Notes: generated from the letters alone by a model not told the origin. Counted from the stretch's first letter, positions 1-8,623 are shown. The stretch is 64,000 nucleotides of DNA from Mycolicibacterium frederiksbergense (GCF_029893345.1 NZ_JARXVE010000006.1:248001-312000); one strand, 5' to 3'. Translations and numbers: made by a program.

Positions 1-58
1 ATTGCTGCGGCGGTGGCGCTGACGACCATGGGTCCTGCGGTCCGGGTGGAAATGTCAC
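1..58 (-). CDS. N-terminal fragment of a proline-rich hypothetical protein (cut by window edge)
   Basis: On the minus strand a GTG start at 58-56 follows a strong Shine-Dalgarno stretch (GGAGGGG, 70-64) at a 5-base spacing. It opens 19 codons reading MTFPPGPQDPWSSAPPPQQ before the window ends. Proline- and glutamine-rich N-termini of this kind are common on mycobacterial membrane or secreted proteins, but nothing here identifies the family. In M. tuberculosis the gene divergent from this block is dacB2, and this fragment does not look like a DacB2 signal peptide. The start is well supported; the function is unknown. Confidence 0.5.
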   Translation of the reverse strand, partial: MTFPPGPQDPWSSAPPPQQ

Positions 59-181
59 GAAAACCCCTCCAAAAGCTGTGTTGATCAGCACCCTAGCGGC
101 ATGATTGATCCCCGGAGCGCTCCAAAATCCGGCTATCCGCGGTCACCTCGTTCGTCTTCGCCGACGGTTCTGGCCGCGATT

Positions 182-210
182 TTGGCCAGTACTGCCTGCT
201 CTGGCACAAT
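182..210 (+). promoter_or_regulatory. Probable SigA-type promoter of the rpsP operon
   Basis: TTGGCC at 182-187 and CACAAT at 205-210 are separated by 17 bases and lie about 130 bases upstream of rpsP. The -10 region sits in TCTGGCACAATTG (200-212), a 13-mer repeated exactly upstream of rplS at 3452-3464. The stretch 59-339 holds no convincing gene. Confidence 0.5.
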
Positions 211-339
211 TGGGCGCTGTCTGCCGCGCGACTCGTTCAATGCGCTGCGCGGCGGTCACACACGTAAGGCAAAACCGGATCGGGCAATTCCGCCCGCATC
301 GCTGAATTGCAGCGTGACACAGAGGAGAAGTGCTTACTC

Positions 340-804
340 ATGGCTGTCAAGATCAAGCTCACCCGGCTTGGCAAGATTCGCAACCCCCAGTACCGCATCG
401 CCGTCGCCGACGCGCGCACCCGCCGCGAAGGCCGCTCCATCGAGGTCATCGGCCGCTACCACCCGAAGGAAGAGCCGAGCCTGATCGAGATCGATTCGGA
501 GCGCGCGCAGTACTGGCTCGGTGTCGGCGCGCAGCCCACCGAACCGGTGTTGGCTCTGCTGAAGATCACCGGTGACTGGCAGAAGTTCAAGGGCCTGCCC
601 GGTGCCGAGGGCACGCTGAAGGTCAAGGAGCCCAAGCCGTCCAAGCTGGACCTGTTCAACGCGGCTCTGGCCGAGGCTGAGGCCGGTGGCGGCGCCGAGG
701 CCATCACGCCCAAGAAGAAGAAGGCTCCCAAGAAGGACGAGGCCGCCGAGGCTGAGGCACCTGCCGCCGAGGCCGCCGCCGACGACGCGGCAAGCGAGAG
801 CTGA
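340..804 (+). CDS. rpsP: 30S ribosomal protein S16
   Basis: Structural protein of the small ribosomal subunit, needed for 30S assembly. The 154-residue product begins MAVKIKLTRLGKIRNPQYRI, the typical S16 N-terminus, with the conserved core over roughly residues 1-85. The remaining part is a long tail rich in Ala, Glu and Lys (about residues 100-154), as is usual in actinobacteria and absent from the shorter E. coli S16. The ATG at 340 is chosen over an upstream in-frame start at 307 because S16 homology begins exactly there and a GAGGAG stretch precedes it. It is the first gene of the rpsP-KH-rimM-trmD run, the standard mycobacterial order. Confidence 0.97.
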   Translation: MAVKIKLTRLGKIRNPQYRIAVADARTRREGRSIEVIGRYHPKEEPSLIEIDSERAQYWLGVGAQPTEPVLALLKITGDWQKFKGLPGAEGTLKVKEPKPSKLDLFNAALAEAEAGGGAEAITPKKKKAPKKDEAAEAEAPAAEAAADDAASES

Positions 805-812
805 GCCCCGAA

Positions 813-1055
813 ATGAGTTCCGTCGTGGTCGACGCCGTCGAGCACCTTGTCCGCGGCATCGTGGACAACCCCGACGACGTACGCGTCGATATGGTCACCA
901 ACCGCCGCGGGCGGACCGTCGAGGTGCATGTGCACCCCGAGGACCTGGGCAAGGTGATCGGCCGCGGTGGCCGTACCGCCACCGCGCTGCGCACCCTGGT
1001 CGCGGGCATCGGTGGGCGCGGGATCCGCGTCGACGTGGTGGACACTGACCAGTAG
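813..1055 (+). CDS. khpA: KH-domain RNA-binding protein (KhpA / Rv2908c family)
   Basis: Small RNA-binding protein of 80 residues. A single KH domain fills the chain, with the GxxG loop visible as VIGRGGRT near residues 47-54. KhpA proteins act as global RNA chaperones, often with KhpB, and are linked to cell-size control in other Gram-positive bacteria; that role is inferred here. The gene lies 8 bases after rpsP and before rimM, the conserved position across actinobacteria, which suggests co-transcription with ribosome biogenesis genes. Confidence 0.93.
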   Translation: MSSVVVDAVEHLVRGIVDNPDDVRVDMVTNRRGRTVEVHVHPEDLGKVIGRGGRTATALRTLVAGIGGRGIRVDVVDTDQ

Positions 1056-1102
1056 CTCCTGCGCCACTCGGCGGATAGGAGCGGAGTGACTCGGGGATCG
1101 AT

Positions 1103-1621
1103 ATGGACCTAGTTGTCGGGCGGATCGTCAAAGCCCACGGCATTTCCGGTGAGGTCGTAGTCGAGGTCCGTACCGACGACCCGGATGCTCGGTTCACCCC
1201 TGGCGCGGCCCTGCGGGGCCGCGCCAAGGGGGGTGCCGAGCGAACCTTTTCTGTCGAATCCGTGCGTGACCACGCTGGCCGGCTGTTGATTCGGCTGGCC
1301 GGGATCACCGACCGCAACGCAGCCGACGCGCTGCGCGGCACTTTGTTCATCGTGGACACCGCTGATCTACCGGCGATCGATGATCCCGACGAGTTTTACG
1401 ACCATGAGCTCGAAGGTTTGCGAGTGGTGACGGTCGAGGGCGCCCAGATCGGTGCGGTCACCGAGGTATTGCACACCGCGGCAGGGGAACTGCTGTCGGT
1501 CAAGGCCGACGCCGACGGTCGTGAGGTGCTCGTGCCTTTCGTCAGCGCCATTGTTTCGTCGGTGTCCCGGGATACCGGAACCGTCGTTATCGATCCCCCT
1601 GACGGCTTGCTGGATCTCTAG
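1103..1621 (+). CDS. rimM: Ribosome maturation factor RimM
   Basis: 16S rRNA-processing and 30S maturation factor that binds ribosomal protein S19. The 172-residue protein has the usual N-terminal RimM beta-barrel (MDLVVGRIVKAHGISGEV at the start) followed by a PRC-barrel over about residues 95-165 (for example FYDHELEGLRV). The ATG at 1103 is preceded by a GGAG-containing stretch. It stands between the KH gene and trmD, its normal partner gene. Confidence 0.96.
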   Translation: MDLVVGRIVKAHGISGEVVVEVRTDDPDARFTPGAALRGRAKGGAERTFSVESVRDHAGRLLIRLAGITDRNAADALRGTLFIVDTADLPAIDDPDEFYDHELEGLRVVTVEGAQIGAVTEVLHTAAGELLSVKADADGREVLVPFVSAIVSSVSRDTGTVVIDPPDGLLDL

Positions 1622-1634
1622 AGGGTGCGCAGCC

Positions 1635-2312
1635 GTGCTCATTGATGTCGTCACGATCTTTCCGGCTTACCTGGATCCGATCCGGCAGTCCTTGCCGGGT
1701 AGAGCGATCGATGCCGGAATCATCACCATTTCCGTGCACGATCTGCGGGACTGGACCCATGATGTGCACCGTTCAGTGGATGACTCGCCCTATGGCGGCG
1801 GTCCGGGAATGGTGATGAAAGCGCCCGTGTGGGGTGCGGCTCTCGACGAAATATGTTCCGAGGAAACACTTCTGGTTGTTCCGACGCCGGCGGGACGGCC
1901 GTTCACCCAAGCGGTGGCCGAGCGTTGGAGCACCGAACGGCACCTGGTGTTCGCGTGCGGCCGGTACGAGGGGATCGACCAGCGTGTGGTCGACGATGCG
2001 TCGCGCCGGATGCGGGTGGAGGAAGTCTCAATCGGTGACTACGTCCTGACCGGTGGCGAGTCGGCCGCGCTCGTCATGATCGAGGCGGTGGTTCGGCTGA
2101 TGCCCGACGTGTTGGGCAATCCCGCATCGCATCAACAGGATTCGCATTCCGACGGCCTGCTTGAGGGCCCCAGCTACACCCGTCCGGCGAGTTGGCGCGG
2201 GCTCGATGTGCCCGATGTGCTGCTGTCTGGTGATCACGCCAAGATCGAGGCATGGCGCCGGGAGCAGTCGTTGCAGCGCACCCGCGAGCGCCGGCCAGAC
2301 CTGCTGACCTGA
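1635..2312 (+). CDS. trmD: tRNA (guanine-N1)-methyltransferase TrmD
   Basis: Transfers a methyl group from S-adenosylmethionine to N1 of G37 in tRNAs, preventing +1 frameshifting. The 225-residue protein starts MLIDVVTIFPAYLD. It carries the SPOUT trefoil-knot signatures CGRYEGIDQRV and SIGDYVLTGGE, plus the DSPYGGGPGMVMK loop. The GTG at 1635 is chosen because family homology starts there, 13 bases after the rimM stop; a longer in-frame extension from 1452 overlaps rimM and is not conserved-looking. It ends the rpsP operon, facing an oppositely oriented lipoprotein gene. Confidence 0.96.
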   Translation: MLIDVVTIFPAYLDPIRQSLPGRAIDAGIITISVHDLRDWTHDVHRSVDDSPYGGGPGMVMKAPVWGAALDEICSEETLLVVPTPAGRPFTQAVAERWSTERHLVFACGRYEGIDQRVVDDASRRMRVEEVSIGDYVLTGGESAALVMIEAVVRLMPDVLGNPASHQQDSHSDGLLEGPSYTRPASWRGLDVPDVLLSGDHAKIEAWRREQSLQRTRERRPDLLT

Positions 2313-2328
2313 TCCGGTTCGGATTCGG

Positions 2329-3294
2329 TTAGATCCGGCCGCCGGGAAACATCGTCTTGACGGCCTCGGTGATGGTGTCGCGTGCGGTGGCGGCATCGGA
2401 GGGCTGCAGCGCGGCGATCACCATGATGAAACGTCGGTCGGCGCCGATCACGCCGGTCGACAGGTGCATCCAGTCCGAGCCGATGCAGCACATCCAGCCC
2501 TGCTTGACCGCGACCGGTTCGCGGTAGAGCCCCTCGGGGATCCCGAACCGCTGGGGATAGGTACCGTCCGGCTGGGTGCCGTCGATCGCGTTCGACGTCG
2601 ACTGCGCCAGGTTGGACATGATGACGTTGGCCTGTTCGGCGGGCAGGCCGCCGCTGCCCTTCATCAGCATGTCGTAGTAGCGCACCAGATCGGCCGCCGT
2701 GCTGATGGTGTTCCACCACCGGCCATTGCTCGGCGGTTGGGTCGAGTCCAGTCCATACCGGGCGGCGACCCGGCTGATGATCGCGTTGCCGCCGCCGCGG
2801 TTCCAGAAGATCTCGGCTGCGCTGTCATCGGAGGACCGCAGCATCACATCGAGCATCTTGCGGTCTTCGGGGGTGAGGACCGTCTCGCCCTTGGCTTCCT
2901 GCAACAGCAGATCATCGGCGATGAACAGCTTCGACACCGACGCGATCGCCATGGTCGTCGCGTTTCCGTTGGAGACCAGCTGTCCGGTGTTGCGGTCGAA
3001 CAGCAGCACGGTCAGGTCGGCGCCGGCATCGGCGGCGGCGGAGGTGGCCAGATCGGCTCGGTCCTCCAGGCCACTGAACGCGGCGGAGGGTTCACCGGGC
3101 GGTGCCTCGGGCAATGGAGCCATCTTGCCCTGGGGAGCGACCACGGTCAGTTGTGGCGCGGCCGGCGCGGACGGGGGAGTCCCGTATACCCGGGCTTCGC
3201 AGCCGGCGACCGTCATTGCTGCGATGGCCAGCACAGCCGTCACCTTCACTCCGGCCGCGGTCGCCGTCAGCATCTTCGACGGCCGCCGTCGCAT
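2329..3294 (-). CDS. lppW: LppW-like lipoprotein with a serine beta-lactamase fold
   Basis: Predicted exported lipoprotein of 321 residues. A lipoprotein signal peptide ends in a lipobox (MTVAGC, Cys near residue 32), followed by a proline-rich linker. The rest resembles class A beta-lactamase-like hydrolases: SVSK near residue 120 as the SxxK motif, SDD as the SxN-type triad, and VKQGW in place of KTG. Whether it hydrolyses beta-lactams, processes peptidoglycan or is inactive cannot be told. The ATG at 3294 is preferred over 3330 because AAGGAG lies 4 bases upstream. Position between trmD and rplS on the opposite strand matches Rv2905. Confidence 0.85.
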   Translation of the reverse strand: MRRRPSKMLTATAAGVKVTAVLAIAAMTVAGCEARVYGTPPSAPAAPQLTVVAPQGKMAPLPEAPPGEPSAAFSGLEDRADLATSAAADAGADLTVLLFDRNTGQLVSNGNATTMAIASVSKLFIADDLLLQEAKGETVLTPEDRKMLDVMLRSSDDSAAEIFWNRGGGNAIISRVAARYGLDSTQPPSNGRWWNTISTAADLVRYYDMLMKGSGGLPAEQANVIMSNLAQSTSNAIDGTQPDGTYPQRFGIPEGLYREPVAVKQGWMCCIGSDWMHLSTGVIGADRRFIMVIAALQPSDAATARDTITEAVKTMFPGGRI

Positions 3295-3451
3295 AGCACT
3301 CCTTGAACCAACAGTAAGAATCGACGGCATTCAGCAACGTCGCATCGGTGGTGCAGCCTAGCGGTTGGCCCGCCGTTCGCGTAGTCGGGCGCGCTCGAAG
3401 TACCCTGTGACGGCTGGGTCGATTCACCGGATTTCACGGTATGGGGACCCA

Positions 3452-3464
3452 TCTGGCACAATTG
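3452..3464 (+). promoter_or_regulatory. Probable rplS promoter (-10 region motif)
   Basis: TCTGGCACAATTG here is identical to the motif upstream of rpsP (200-212). CACAAT at 3457-3462 is the likely -10. The -35 is weak (TTCACG at 3433-3438, 18-base spacer). The 305-base stretch 3295-3599 between lppW and rplS holds this motif and no convincing gene. Confidence 0.4.
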
Positions 3465-3599
3465 AGCAGTTGTCTGCGCAGGACTGGGCCGGCTTGTCCG
3501 CGTCCGCTGTGAGATACGCCCCGATACACCCGAAAATAGCTTCGGCTGCGCGACTACCCGCGCTCGCCCGGAGCCGCGAACAACAAGGAAGTGTCACCG

Positions 3600-3941
3600 A
3601 TGAACACGCTGGACTTCGTCGATCAGGCGTCGCTGCGCGACGACATCCCGACCTTCAGCCCCGGCGACACCGTCAACGTGCACGTGAAGGTGATCGAGGG
3701 CTCCAAGGAGCGCATCCAGGTCTTCAAGGGCGTCGTCATCCGTCGCCAGGGCGGCGGCATCCGCGAGACCTTCACCGTGCGTAAGGAAAGCTACGGCGTC
3801 GGCGTCGAGCGGACCTTCCCGGTGCATTCGCCCAACATCGATCACCTCGACGTCGTGACCCGTGGTGACGTGCGTCGCGCCAAGCTCTACTACCTGCGCG
3901 AACTGCGTGGCAAGAAGGCGAAGATCAAGGAAAAGCGCTGA
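3600..3941 (+). CDS. rplS: 50S ribosomal protein L19
   Basis: Large-subunit protein located at the interface with the 30S subunit. The 113-residue product shows the L19 core (PGDTVNVHVKVIEGSKERIQ, then RRQGGGIRETFTVRKES) and the basic C-terminus GKKAKIKEKR. The ATG at 3600 is chosen because AAGGAAG lies 8 bases upstream; a GTG three codons earlier adds nothing conserved. It is separated from the rpsP operon by the divergent lppW gene and has its own promoter-like motif. Confidence 0.96.
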   Translation: MNTLDFVDQASLRDDIPTFSPGDTVNVHVKVIEGSKERIQVFKGVVIRRQGGGIRETFTVRKESYGVGVERTFPVHSPNIDHLDVVTRGDVRRAKLYYLRELRGKKAKIKEKR

Positions 3942-4008
3942 GCGCGCTGCTCCGTCTGACGACGCTGTCGTCGCGGGACCGGTCACGACGCTCGCTACTG
4001 TGGTTCCC

Positions 4009-4839
4009 GTGACCGGACCCACCGACTCAGCCGACGCCTGCTCGGAGGACGCTCTCGACTCCGAGCAGTCCGCAGCCGAGGATCAACCGGGCGAGTCGCC
4101 CAAGCGCAAGCATTCGACGGCGCGCGAGATCGCGATTCTGGCCACCATCGCTCTGCTGCTCTACTACGTGACGCTGACGTTCATCGCCCGGCCCTATCTG
4201 ATTCCGTCGGAATCCATGGAGCCGACGCTGCACGGTTGCACCGGCTGTGTGGGCGACCGGATCATGGTCGACAAGCTCACCTACCGATTCTCCGAGCCCG
4301 AACCCGGCGATGTCGTGGTGTTCAAGGGCCCGCCGTCGTGGAATGTCGGCTATAAGTCGATTCGTTCCGACAACACCGCCATCCGCTGGGTGCAGAATGC
4401 GCTGTCCTTCGTGGGGTTCGTCCCGCCGGATGAGAATGACCTGGTCAAGCGGGTGATCGCGGTGGGTGGTCAGACCGTTGAGTGCCGTGCCGATACCGGG
4501 CTGACCGTCGACGGTAAACGTCTCAACGAGCCCTATCTGGATCCGGCCACCATGATGGCCGACCCGAAGATCTATCCGTGCCTGGGCCCTGAGTTCGGTC
4601 CGGTCACCGTTCCGCAGGATCGGCTGTGGGTGATGGGTGACAACCGGACCCACTCGGCCGATTCACGCGTGCACTGCGGCAATCTGCCCGCTGACGCGCG
4701 GGAAGGTCTGGTGTGCACGGGCGATCCGATGCCCGGCACCGTTCCGGTGGAGAATGTGATCGGAAAGGCACGATTCATCGCCTGGCCGCCGTCCCGATGG
4801 GGCGGTCTGAACGGCGTGAATCCACAGACCGACTCCTAG
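4009..4839 (+). CDS. lepB: Signal peptidase I
   Basis: Membrane serine protease that removes signal peptides from exported proteins. The 276-residue protein has an acidic cytoplasmic N-terminus, one clear membrane helix (about residues 45-65, ILATIALLLYYVTLTFIA), then the catalytic Ser in PSESMEPTLHG and the general-base Lys in DLVKRVIAVGG. The GDNRTHSADSR box E motif is intact. The GTG at 4009 gives an N-terminus of the length seen in M. tuberculosis LepB; upstream in-frame starts would overlap rplS. It lies between rplS and rnhB as in other mycobacteria. Confidence 0.95.
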   Translation: MTGPTDSADACSEDALDSEQSAAEDQPGESPKRKHSTAREIAILATIALLLYYVTLTFIARPYLIPSESMEPTLHGCTGCVGDRIMVDKLTYRFSEPEPGDVVVFKGPPSWNVGYKSIRSDNTAIRWVQNALSFVGFVPPDENDLVKRVIAVGGQTVECRADTGLTVDGKRLNEPYLDPATMMADPKIYPCLGPEFGPVTVPQDRLWVMGDNRTHSADSRVHCGNLPADAREGLVCTGDPMPGTVPVENVIGKARFIAWPPSRWGGLNGVNPQTDS

Positions 4840-4849
4840 GAGCTGCCCT

Positions 4850-5620
4850 GTGCCTCCAGTGGTGAAGATGTCGTGGCCGCCGCGAACAGTGATCCGGAGG
4901 TCTTCCGGTCTGCGCACCCTGGAGTCCGCGCTGTACCGCAACGGCCTCGGTCCGGTCGCAGGGGTCGACGAGGTGGGGCGCGGGGCCTGTGCGGGACCGC
5001 TGGTGGTGGCGGCCTGCGTGCTGGGACCCAACCGGATGGACAGCCTGGCCGCCCTCGACGATTCCAAGAAACTGGGCGAGCGGGACCGCGAACGGCTGTT
5101 CCCGCTGATCCGCCGCTACGCGTTGGCCTATCACGTGGTGTTCATTCCTTCCGACGAGGTGGATCGCCTCGGTGTGCACGTGGCCAATATCGAGGGCATG
5201 CGGCGCGCGGTGGCGGGGCTGTCGGTGCGGCCCGGGTATGTGTTGTCCGACGGATTCCGGGTTCCGGGTTTGGCGGTGCCATCGCTGCCGGTGATCGGGG
5301 GAGATGGCGCGGCCGCCTGTATCGCCGCCGCCAGCGTGTTGGCCAAGGTCAGCCGGGACCGGTTGATGGTCGACATGGAACAGGACCATCCTGGCTATGG
5401 GTTCGCCGAGCACAAGGGCTACAGCACAGCTGCGCATACCGCGGCGTTGACGGAGTTGGGGCCGTGCTCGCAACACCGCTACTCGTATGTGAACGTGCGG
5501 CGGGCCGCAGAGACGGCTGGCATGCAGCGGGGGATGGCACCCGTGCGGCATGCTGAAGCGGCGTACGCAAAGATGGGCGATAAGCCATCAGGACAACCAG
5601 AAGGACGGCAGAGCAGATGA
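4850..5620 (+). CDS. rnhB: Ribonuclease HII
   Basis: Endonuclease that cleaves the RNA strand of RNA-DNA hybrids and removes single ribonucleotides from DNA. The 256-residue protein has the RNase HII active-site residues in AGVDEVGRGACAGPL, in LDDSKKLGE and in the later HPGYGFAEHKGY region, with the GxSVxAKVxRD-like stretch AASVLAKVSRDR. GTG at 4850 follows AGGAG at an 8-base spacing. An ATG at 4868 (MSWPPRTVIRR) is an alternative that also fits homologues. The last 4 bases overlap the next start as ATGA. Confidence 0.95.
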   Translation: MPPVVKMSWPPRTVIRRSSGLRTLESALYRNGLGPVAGVDEVGRGACAGPLVVAACVLGPNRMDSLAALDDSKKLGERDRERLFPLIRRYALAYHVVFIPSDEVDRLGVHVANIEGMRRAVAGLSVRPGYVLSDGFRVPGLAVPSLPVIGGDGAAACIAAASVLAKVSRDRLMVDMEQDHPGYGFAEHKGYSTAAHTAALTELGPCSQHRYSYVNVRRAAETAGMQRGMAPVRHAEAAYAKMGDKPSGQPEGRQSR

Positions 5621-5922
5621 GCGCCGAGGATCTCGAGAAGTATGAAACCGAGATGGAGCTCTCGCTGTACCGCGAATACAAGGACATCGTCGGTCAGTTC
5701 AGCTACGTCGTCGAGACCGAGCGCCGGTTCTACCTGGCCAACAGCGTGGAGCTGATCCCGCGTAACTCCGAGGGCGAGGTCTATTTCGAACTGCGGCTCG
5801 CCGATGCCTGGGTGTGGGACATGTACCGCCCGGCCCGGTTCGTGAAGCAGGTGCGGGTCATCACGTTCAAGGACGTCAACATCGAAGAGGTCGAGAAGCC
5901 CGAGCTGCGGCTGCCCGAGTAA
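5617..5922 (+). CDS. DUF2469 conserved actinobacterial protein (Rv2901c family)
   Basis: Protein of 101 residues starting MSAEDLEKYETEMELSLYRE, the highly conserved N-terminus of the DUF2469 family found next to rnhB throughout actinobacteria. No catalytic motif, signal peptide or membrane segment is visible; the chain is acidic and probably cytoplasmic. It overlaps the rnhB stop by ATGA, so translation is likely coupled. Function is unknown. It ends the core run before a block of accessory genes begins on the other strand. Confidence 0.93.
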   Translation: MSAEDLEKYETEMELSLYREYKDIVGQFSYVVETERRFYLANSVELIPRNSEGEVYFELRLADAWVWDMYRPARFVKQVRVITFKDVNIEEVEKPELRLPE

Positions 5923-5932
5923 GCGGGAAAGC

Positions 5933-6637
5933 TCAGTTGGTTTTGGCGCGCAGGTGCTCGCCGAAGAAGGCGAACACCCGCGACCAGGCATCGACGGTGG
6001 CCGTTTCGTTGTAGCCGAAGCCGGCGATCCGCAGGAATGACTGCCCGGGCAGCTGATTGGCGAAGCTGTGTCCGGCGTCGGGGTAGACCTTGATGTCGGC
6101 CGGGATGCCTTTCTCGTCGGCGACGCGTCGCAGCCGGGTGGGCGCCCCGATGCCCATCGGGTCGCGGCGGCCGAAGCTTGCCACGATCGGGCACGACGCG
6201 TCCAGAATCTGGTCGAGCCGTCTCGGCAGCGGGGTGCCGTAGAACGGAGCGGATGCGCCAAATCCCTTGGGGCCCATGACAAGTGCGAACTGCCCGCCCA
6301 TGCAGAATCCCGCGATGCCGATGGTCCCGGTGCACTGCGGGTGGGAACGCAAGTGATCGCGGGCGGCCAGGATGTCGTCGAGTGCCCGGCCGCGTTGGGT
6401 CAGCAAGTCGCGAAACACCCGGGTGATGCACCGCGCCCGGCCCCCGCGGGCGTAGAGGTTCGGCGTGAGTGAGAGGTAACCGGCGGCCGCGACACGCTCG
6501 GAGATCGCCTCGTTGTCCGGGCCGTAGCCGATCGCGTCGTGGATGACCACCACACCGGGCCATGGCCCTTCACCGCTGGGCAGATCGAGCAGGGCGTCGA
6601 TCGGACCGGCCGGGGCATCCATGGTGATCTTCGTCAC
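5933..6637 (-). CDS. Dienelactone hydrolase family protein
   Basis: Predicted alpha/beta hydrolase of 234 residues. The nucleophile elbow is GFCMGG, so a Cys takes the nucleophile place as in true dienelactone hydrolases. FGRRDPMG supplies the Asp and PDAGHSF the His of the triad. No signal peptide is seen, so it should be cytoplasmic. Substrate is unknown: classical members open dienelactones from chlorocatechol breakdown, but many mycobacterial relatives have other ester substrates. It is convergent with the DUF2469 gene, only 10 bases apart. Confidence 0.88.
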   Translation of the reverse strand: MTKITMDAPAGPIDALLDLPSGEGPWPGVVVIHDAIGYGPDNEAISERVAAAGYLSLTPNLYARGGRARCITRVFRDLLTQRGRALDDILAARDHLRSHPQCTGTIGIAGFCMGGQFALVMGPKGFGASAPFYGTPLPRRLDQILDASCPIVASFGRRDPMGIGAPTRLRRVADEKGIPADIKVYPDAGHSFANQLPGQSFLRIAGFGYNETATVDAWSRVFAFFGEHLRAKTN

Positions 6638-6698
6638 CTGATTGAGGGTAGCCGGTGGCGGGCACCGTCGGGTGGGGACGAGAGGACGCCGCCGTCGG

Positions 6699-8174
6699 TC
6701 AGGTTCCGCAGAATGTGCGGTAGGCGCCGAAGTTGGCGGGCGCCGGCGCGGCGTACCGCTCGAACCCGGGGCGCTCGTCGTAGGGCGCGGAAACGGCTTG
6801 GATGAGACGCTGCAGGGGAGTCAGGTCTTCTTCGACGGCGGCCGTCAACGCTTCCTCGACCAGGTGATTTCGGGGGATGTAGATCGGGTTCACCCGGTCC
6901 ATCGCGTCGGCGTCGGGTTGCAGCGCCAGCCAACGATCCGACCACTCGTCGAATCCGGGTTGGCCGGTCAACGCATGTTCCCTGTGACCGCGGGCCGCCC
7001 GGGCCAGTTCGCGCCACGATGAGGTGTAGTCGAGCCGTCCCTGTTGGAGCAGCGCGAGGATCTCGTCGACGGCGGTCCTCGCGGCGGCCTCGTCGATATC
7101 GGCCCGCAGACCCAGTTTGGCCCGCATCCCGGCCGACCATGCCGCCTCGAACTGGGGGCCGAAATCGTGCAGCGCCTCGGTGGCGAGGCCGACGGCGTCG
7201 TTGCCGTCGTCGGCGAGCAGGGGGAGCAGAGTCTCGGCGAATCGGGCCAGGTTCCACGCGGCCACCGTGGGCTGGTTGCCGTAGGCGTACCGGCCGCCGT
7301 GGTCGATTGAGCTGAAAACCGTTGCGGGATCGTAGATCTCCATGAACGCACACGGCCCGTAGTCGATGGTCTCGCCGGAGATGGTCATGTTGTCGGTGTT
7401 CATCACACCGTGCACGAACCCGACCAACATCCACTGCGCCAGCAGGGTGGCCTGTGCCGAGACCACCGCTTCATACAGCGCCAGGTACGGGTTCTGGGCG
7501 TCGGCTGCGGCGGGGTGGTGCCGGGCGATGGCGTGGTCGGCCAGCCGGCGCACCAGCCCGATGTCGCCAGTGGCCTCGGCCTGTCCGATGGCGTACTGGA
7601 AACTGCCCACCCGCAGATGGCTGCTCGCGACCCGGGCCAGCACCGCTCCGGGCAGCAGCGTCTCGCGTCGCACATCACGGCCGGTGGCCACCACGGCCAG
7701 GGAGCGGGTGGTGGGGATGCCCATGGCGTGCATCGCCTCGCTGACGATGTACTCGCGCAGCATCGGCCCGACCGCGGCCAGGCCGTCGCCGCCCCGGGCG
7801 AACGGGGTGCGCCCAGATCCCTTGAGGTGCAGGTCGCGGGCACGGCCATCGGGGCCGGCGAATTCACCGATCAGCAGCGCACGGCCATCGCCCAGACGTG
7901 GGACATAGCCGCCGAATTGGTGCCCGGAGTAGGCCTGGGCGGCCGGGGTCGCGCCGTCGGGAACAACGGTGCCCAGCAACAGGCCGAGCCCGTCGGGGCT
8001 GCGCAGCCACGCCGGATCCAGGCCGAGTTCGGCGGCCAGCGGCTCGTTGAGTACCAGCAACCGAGGATTGGGAGCGGCCTCGGCCTGCCACGCGACGGCC
8101 ATCTCGGGCAGCGCGCGGGCGAAGCGGTTGTCCAGTCCTGAGCTGTTGGACGGGCCGGTCTGATCGGATGCCAC
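6699..8174 (-). CDS. selO: SelO family pseudokinase (protein AMPylase, UPF0061/YdiU)
   Basis: Predicted protein adenylyltransferase. SelO proteins have a kinase-like fold that binds ATP upside-down and transfers AMP to Ser, Thr or Tyr of targets involved in redox homeostasis (known for E. coli and human SelO). The 491-residue chain contains AYSGHQFGGYVPRLGDGRA, then LKGSGRTPFARGGDG and GFVHGVMNTDNMTISGETI with the metal-binding Asn and Asp, all SelO hallmarks. The GTG at 8174 is chosen because AAAGGG precedes it by 5 bases and homology begins soon after. The bacterial protein ends in FCGT, where eukaryotic homologues have selenocysteine. Confidence 0.93.
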   Translation of the reverse strand: MASDQTGPSNSSGLDNRFARALPEMAVAWQAEAAPNPRLLVLNEPLAAELGLDPAWLRSPDGLGLLLGTVVPDGATPAAQAYSGHQFGGYVPRLGDGRALLIGEFAGPDGRARDLHLKGSGRTPFARGGDGLAAVGPMLREYIVSEAMHAMGIPTTRSLAVVATGRDVRRETLLPGAVLARVASSHLRVGSFQYAIGQAEATGDIGLVRRLADHAIARHHPAAADAQNPYLALYEAVVSAQATLLAQWMLVGFVHGVMNTDNMTISGETIDYGPCAFMEIYDPATVFSSIDHGGRYAYGNQPTVAAWNLARFAETLLPLLADDGNDAVGLATEALHDFGPQFEAAWSAGMRAKLGLRADIDEAAARTAVDEILALLQQGRLDYTSSWRELARAARGHREHALTGQPGFDEWSDRWLALQPDADAMDRVNPIYIPRNHLVEEALTAAVEEDLTPLQRLIQAVSAPYDERPGFERYAAPAPANFGAYRTFCGT

Positions 8175-8208
8175 ACTCACCCTTTCGAGGCTACGGAGTC
8201 GATGGCGG

Positions 8209-8595
8209 TCAGAGGCTGCCCAGGTCGTCGGGCACGTCGACGGCATACTGCCGCAGCACTTCGATGGGCACCACGTCGAGGGTGCGCTCGTGGGTGGAGG
8301 CCAGCACCACCGGGGCCGCCTGGCCGTCCTGGTGTGCGCGCAACCAATTGACTGCGGTGACACACCAGCGGTCCCCGGGCATCAGGCCGGGAAACAGGAA
8401 CTGCGGTGCCGGTGTCGACAGGTCATTGCCGATCGATCGCTGGTGCTCCAGGAACTCGGCGGTCACCACGGCGCAGATGGTGTGCCTGCCCAGATCGTCA
8501 TCTCCGGTCGAGCAGCACCCGTCGCGGTAGAAGCCGGTCAGGGGGTCGGTGCCGCACTCTTGGAGCGGGCCGCCCAGCACATTGCGATCTGCCAT
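8209..8595 (-). CDS. DUF2237 family protein
   Basis: Protein of 128 residues starting MADRNVLGGPLQECG. It shows the DUF2237 pattern: CG near the start, TGFYRDGCC, HTICAVVTAEFL and PGDRWCVTAVNWLRA. The several conserved cysteines suggest metal or redox chemistry, but no function is established. The ATG at 8595 matches the family N-terminus; the longer reading from 8661 runs into the pucR coding region. It lies just upstream of selO on the same strand (34-base gap) and may be co-transcribed with it. Confidence 0.85.
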   Translation of the reverse strand: MADRNVLGGPLQECGTDPLTGFYRDGCCSTGDDDLGRHTICAVVTAEFLEHQRSIGNDLSTPAPQFLFPGLMPGDRWCVTAVNWLRAHQDGQAAPVVLASTHERTLDVVPIEVLRQYAVDVPDDLGSL

Positions 8596-8623
8596 TGCAC
8601 AAGTATGGATCTGCGCACCTGCC

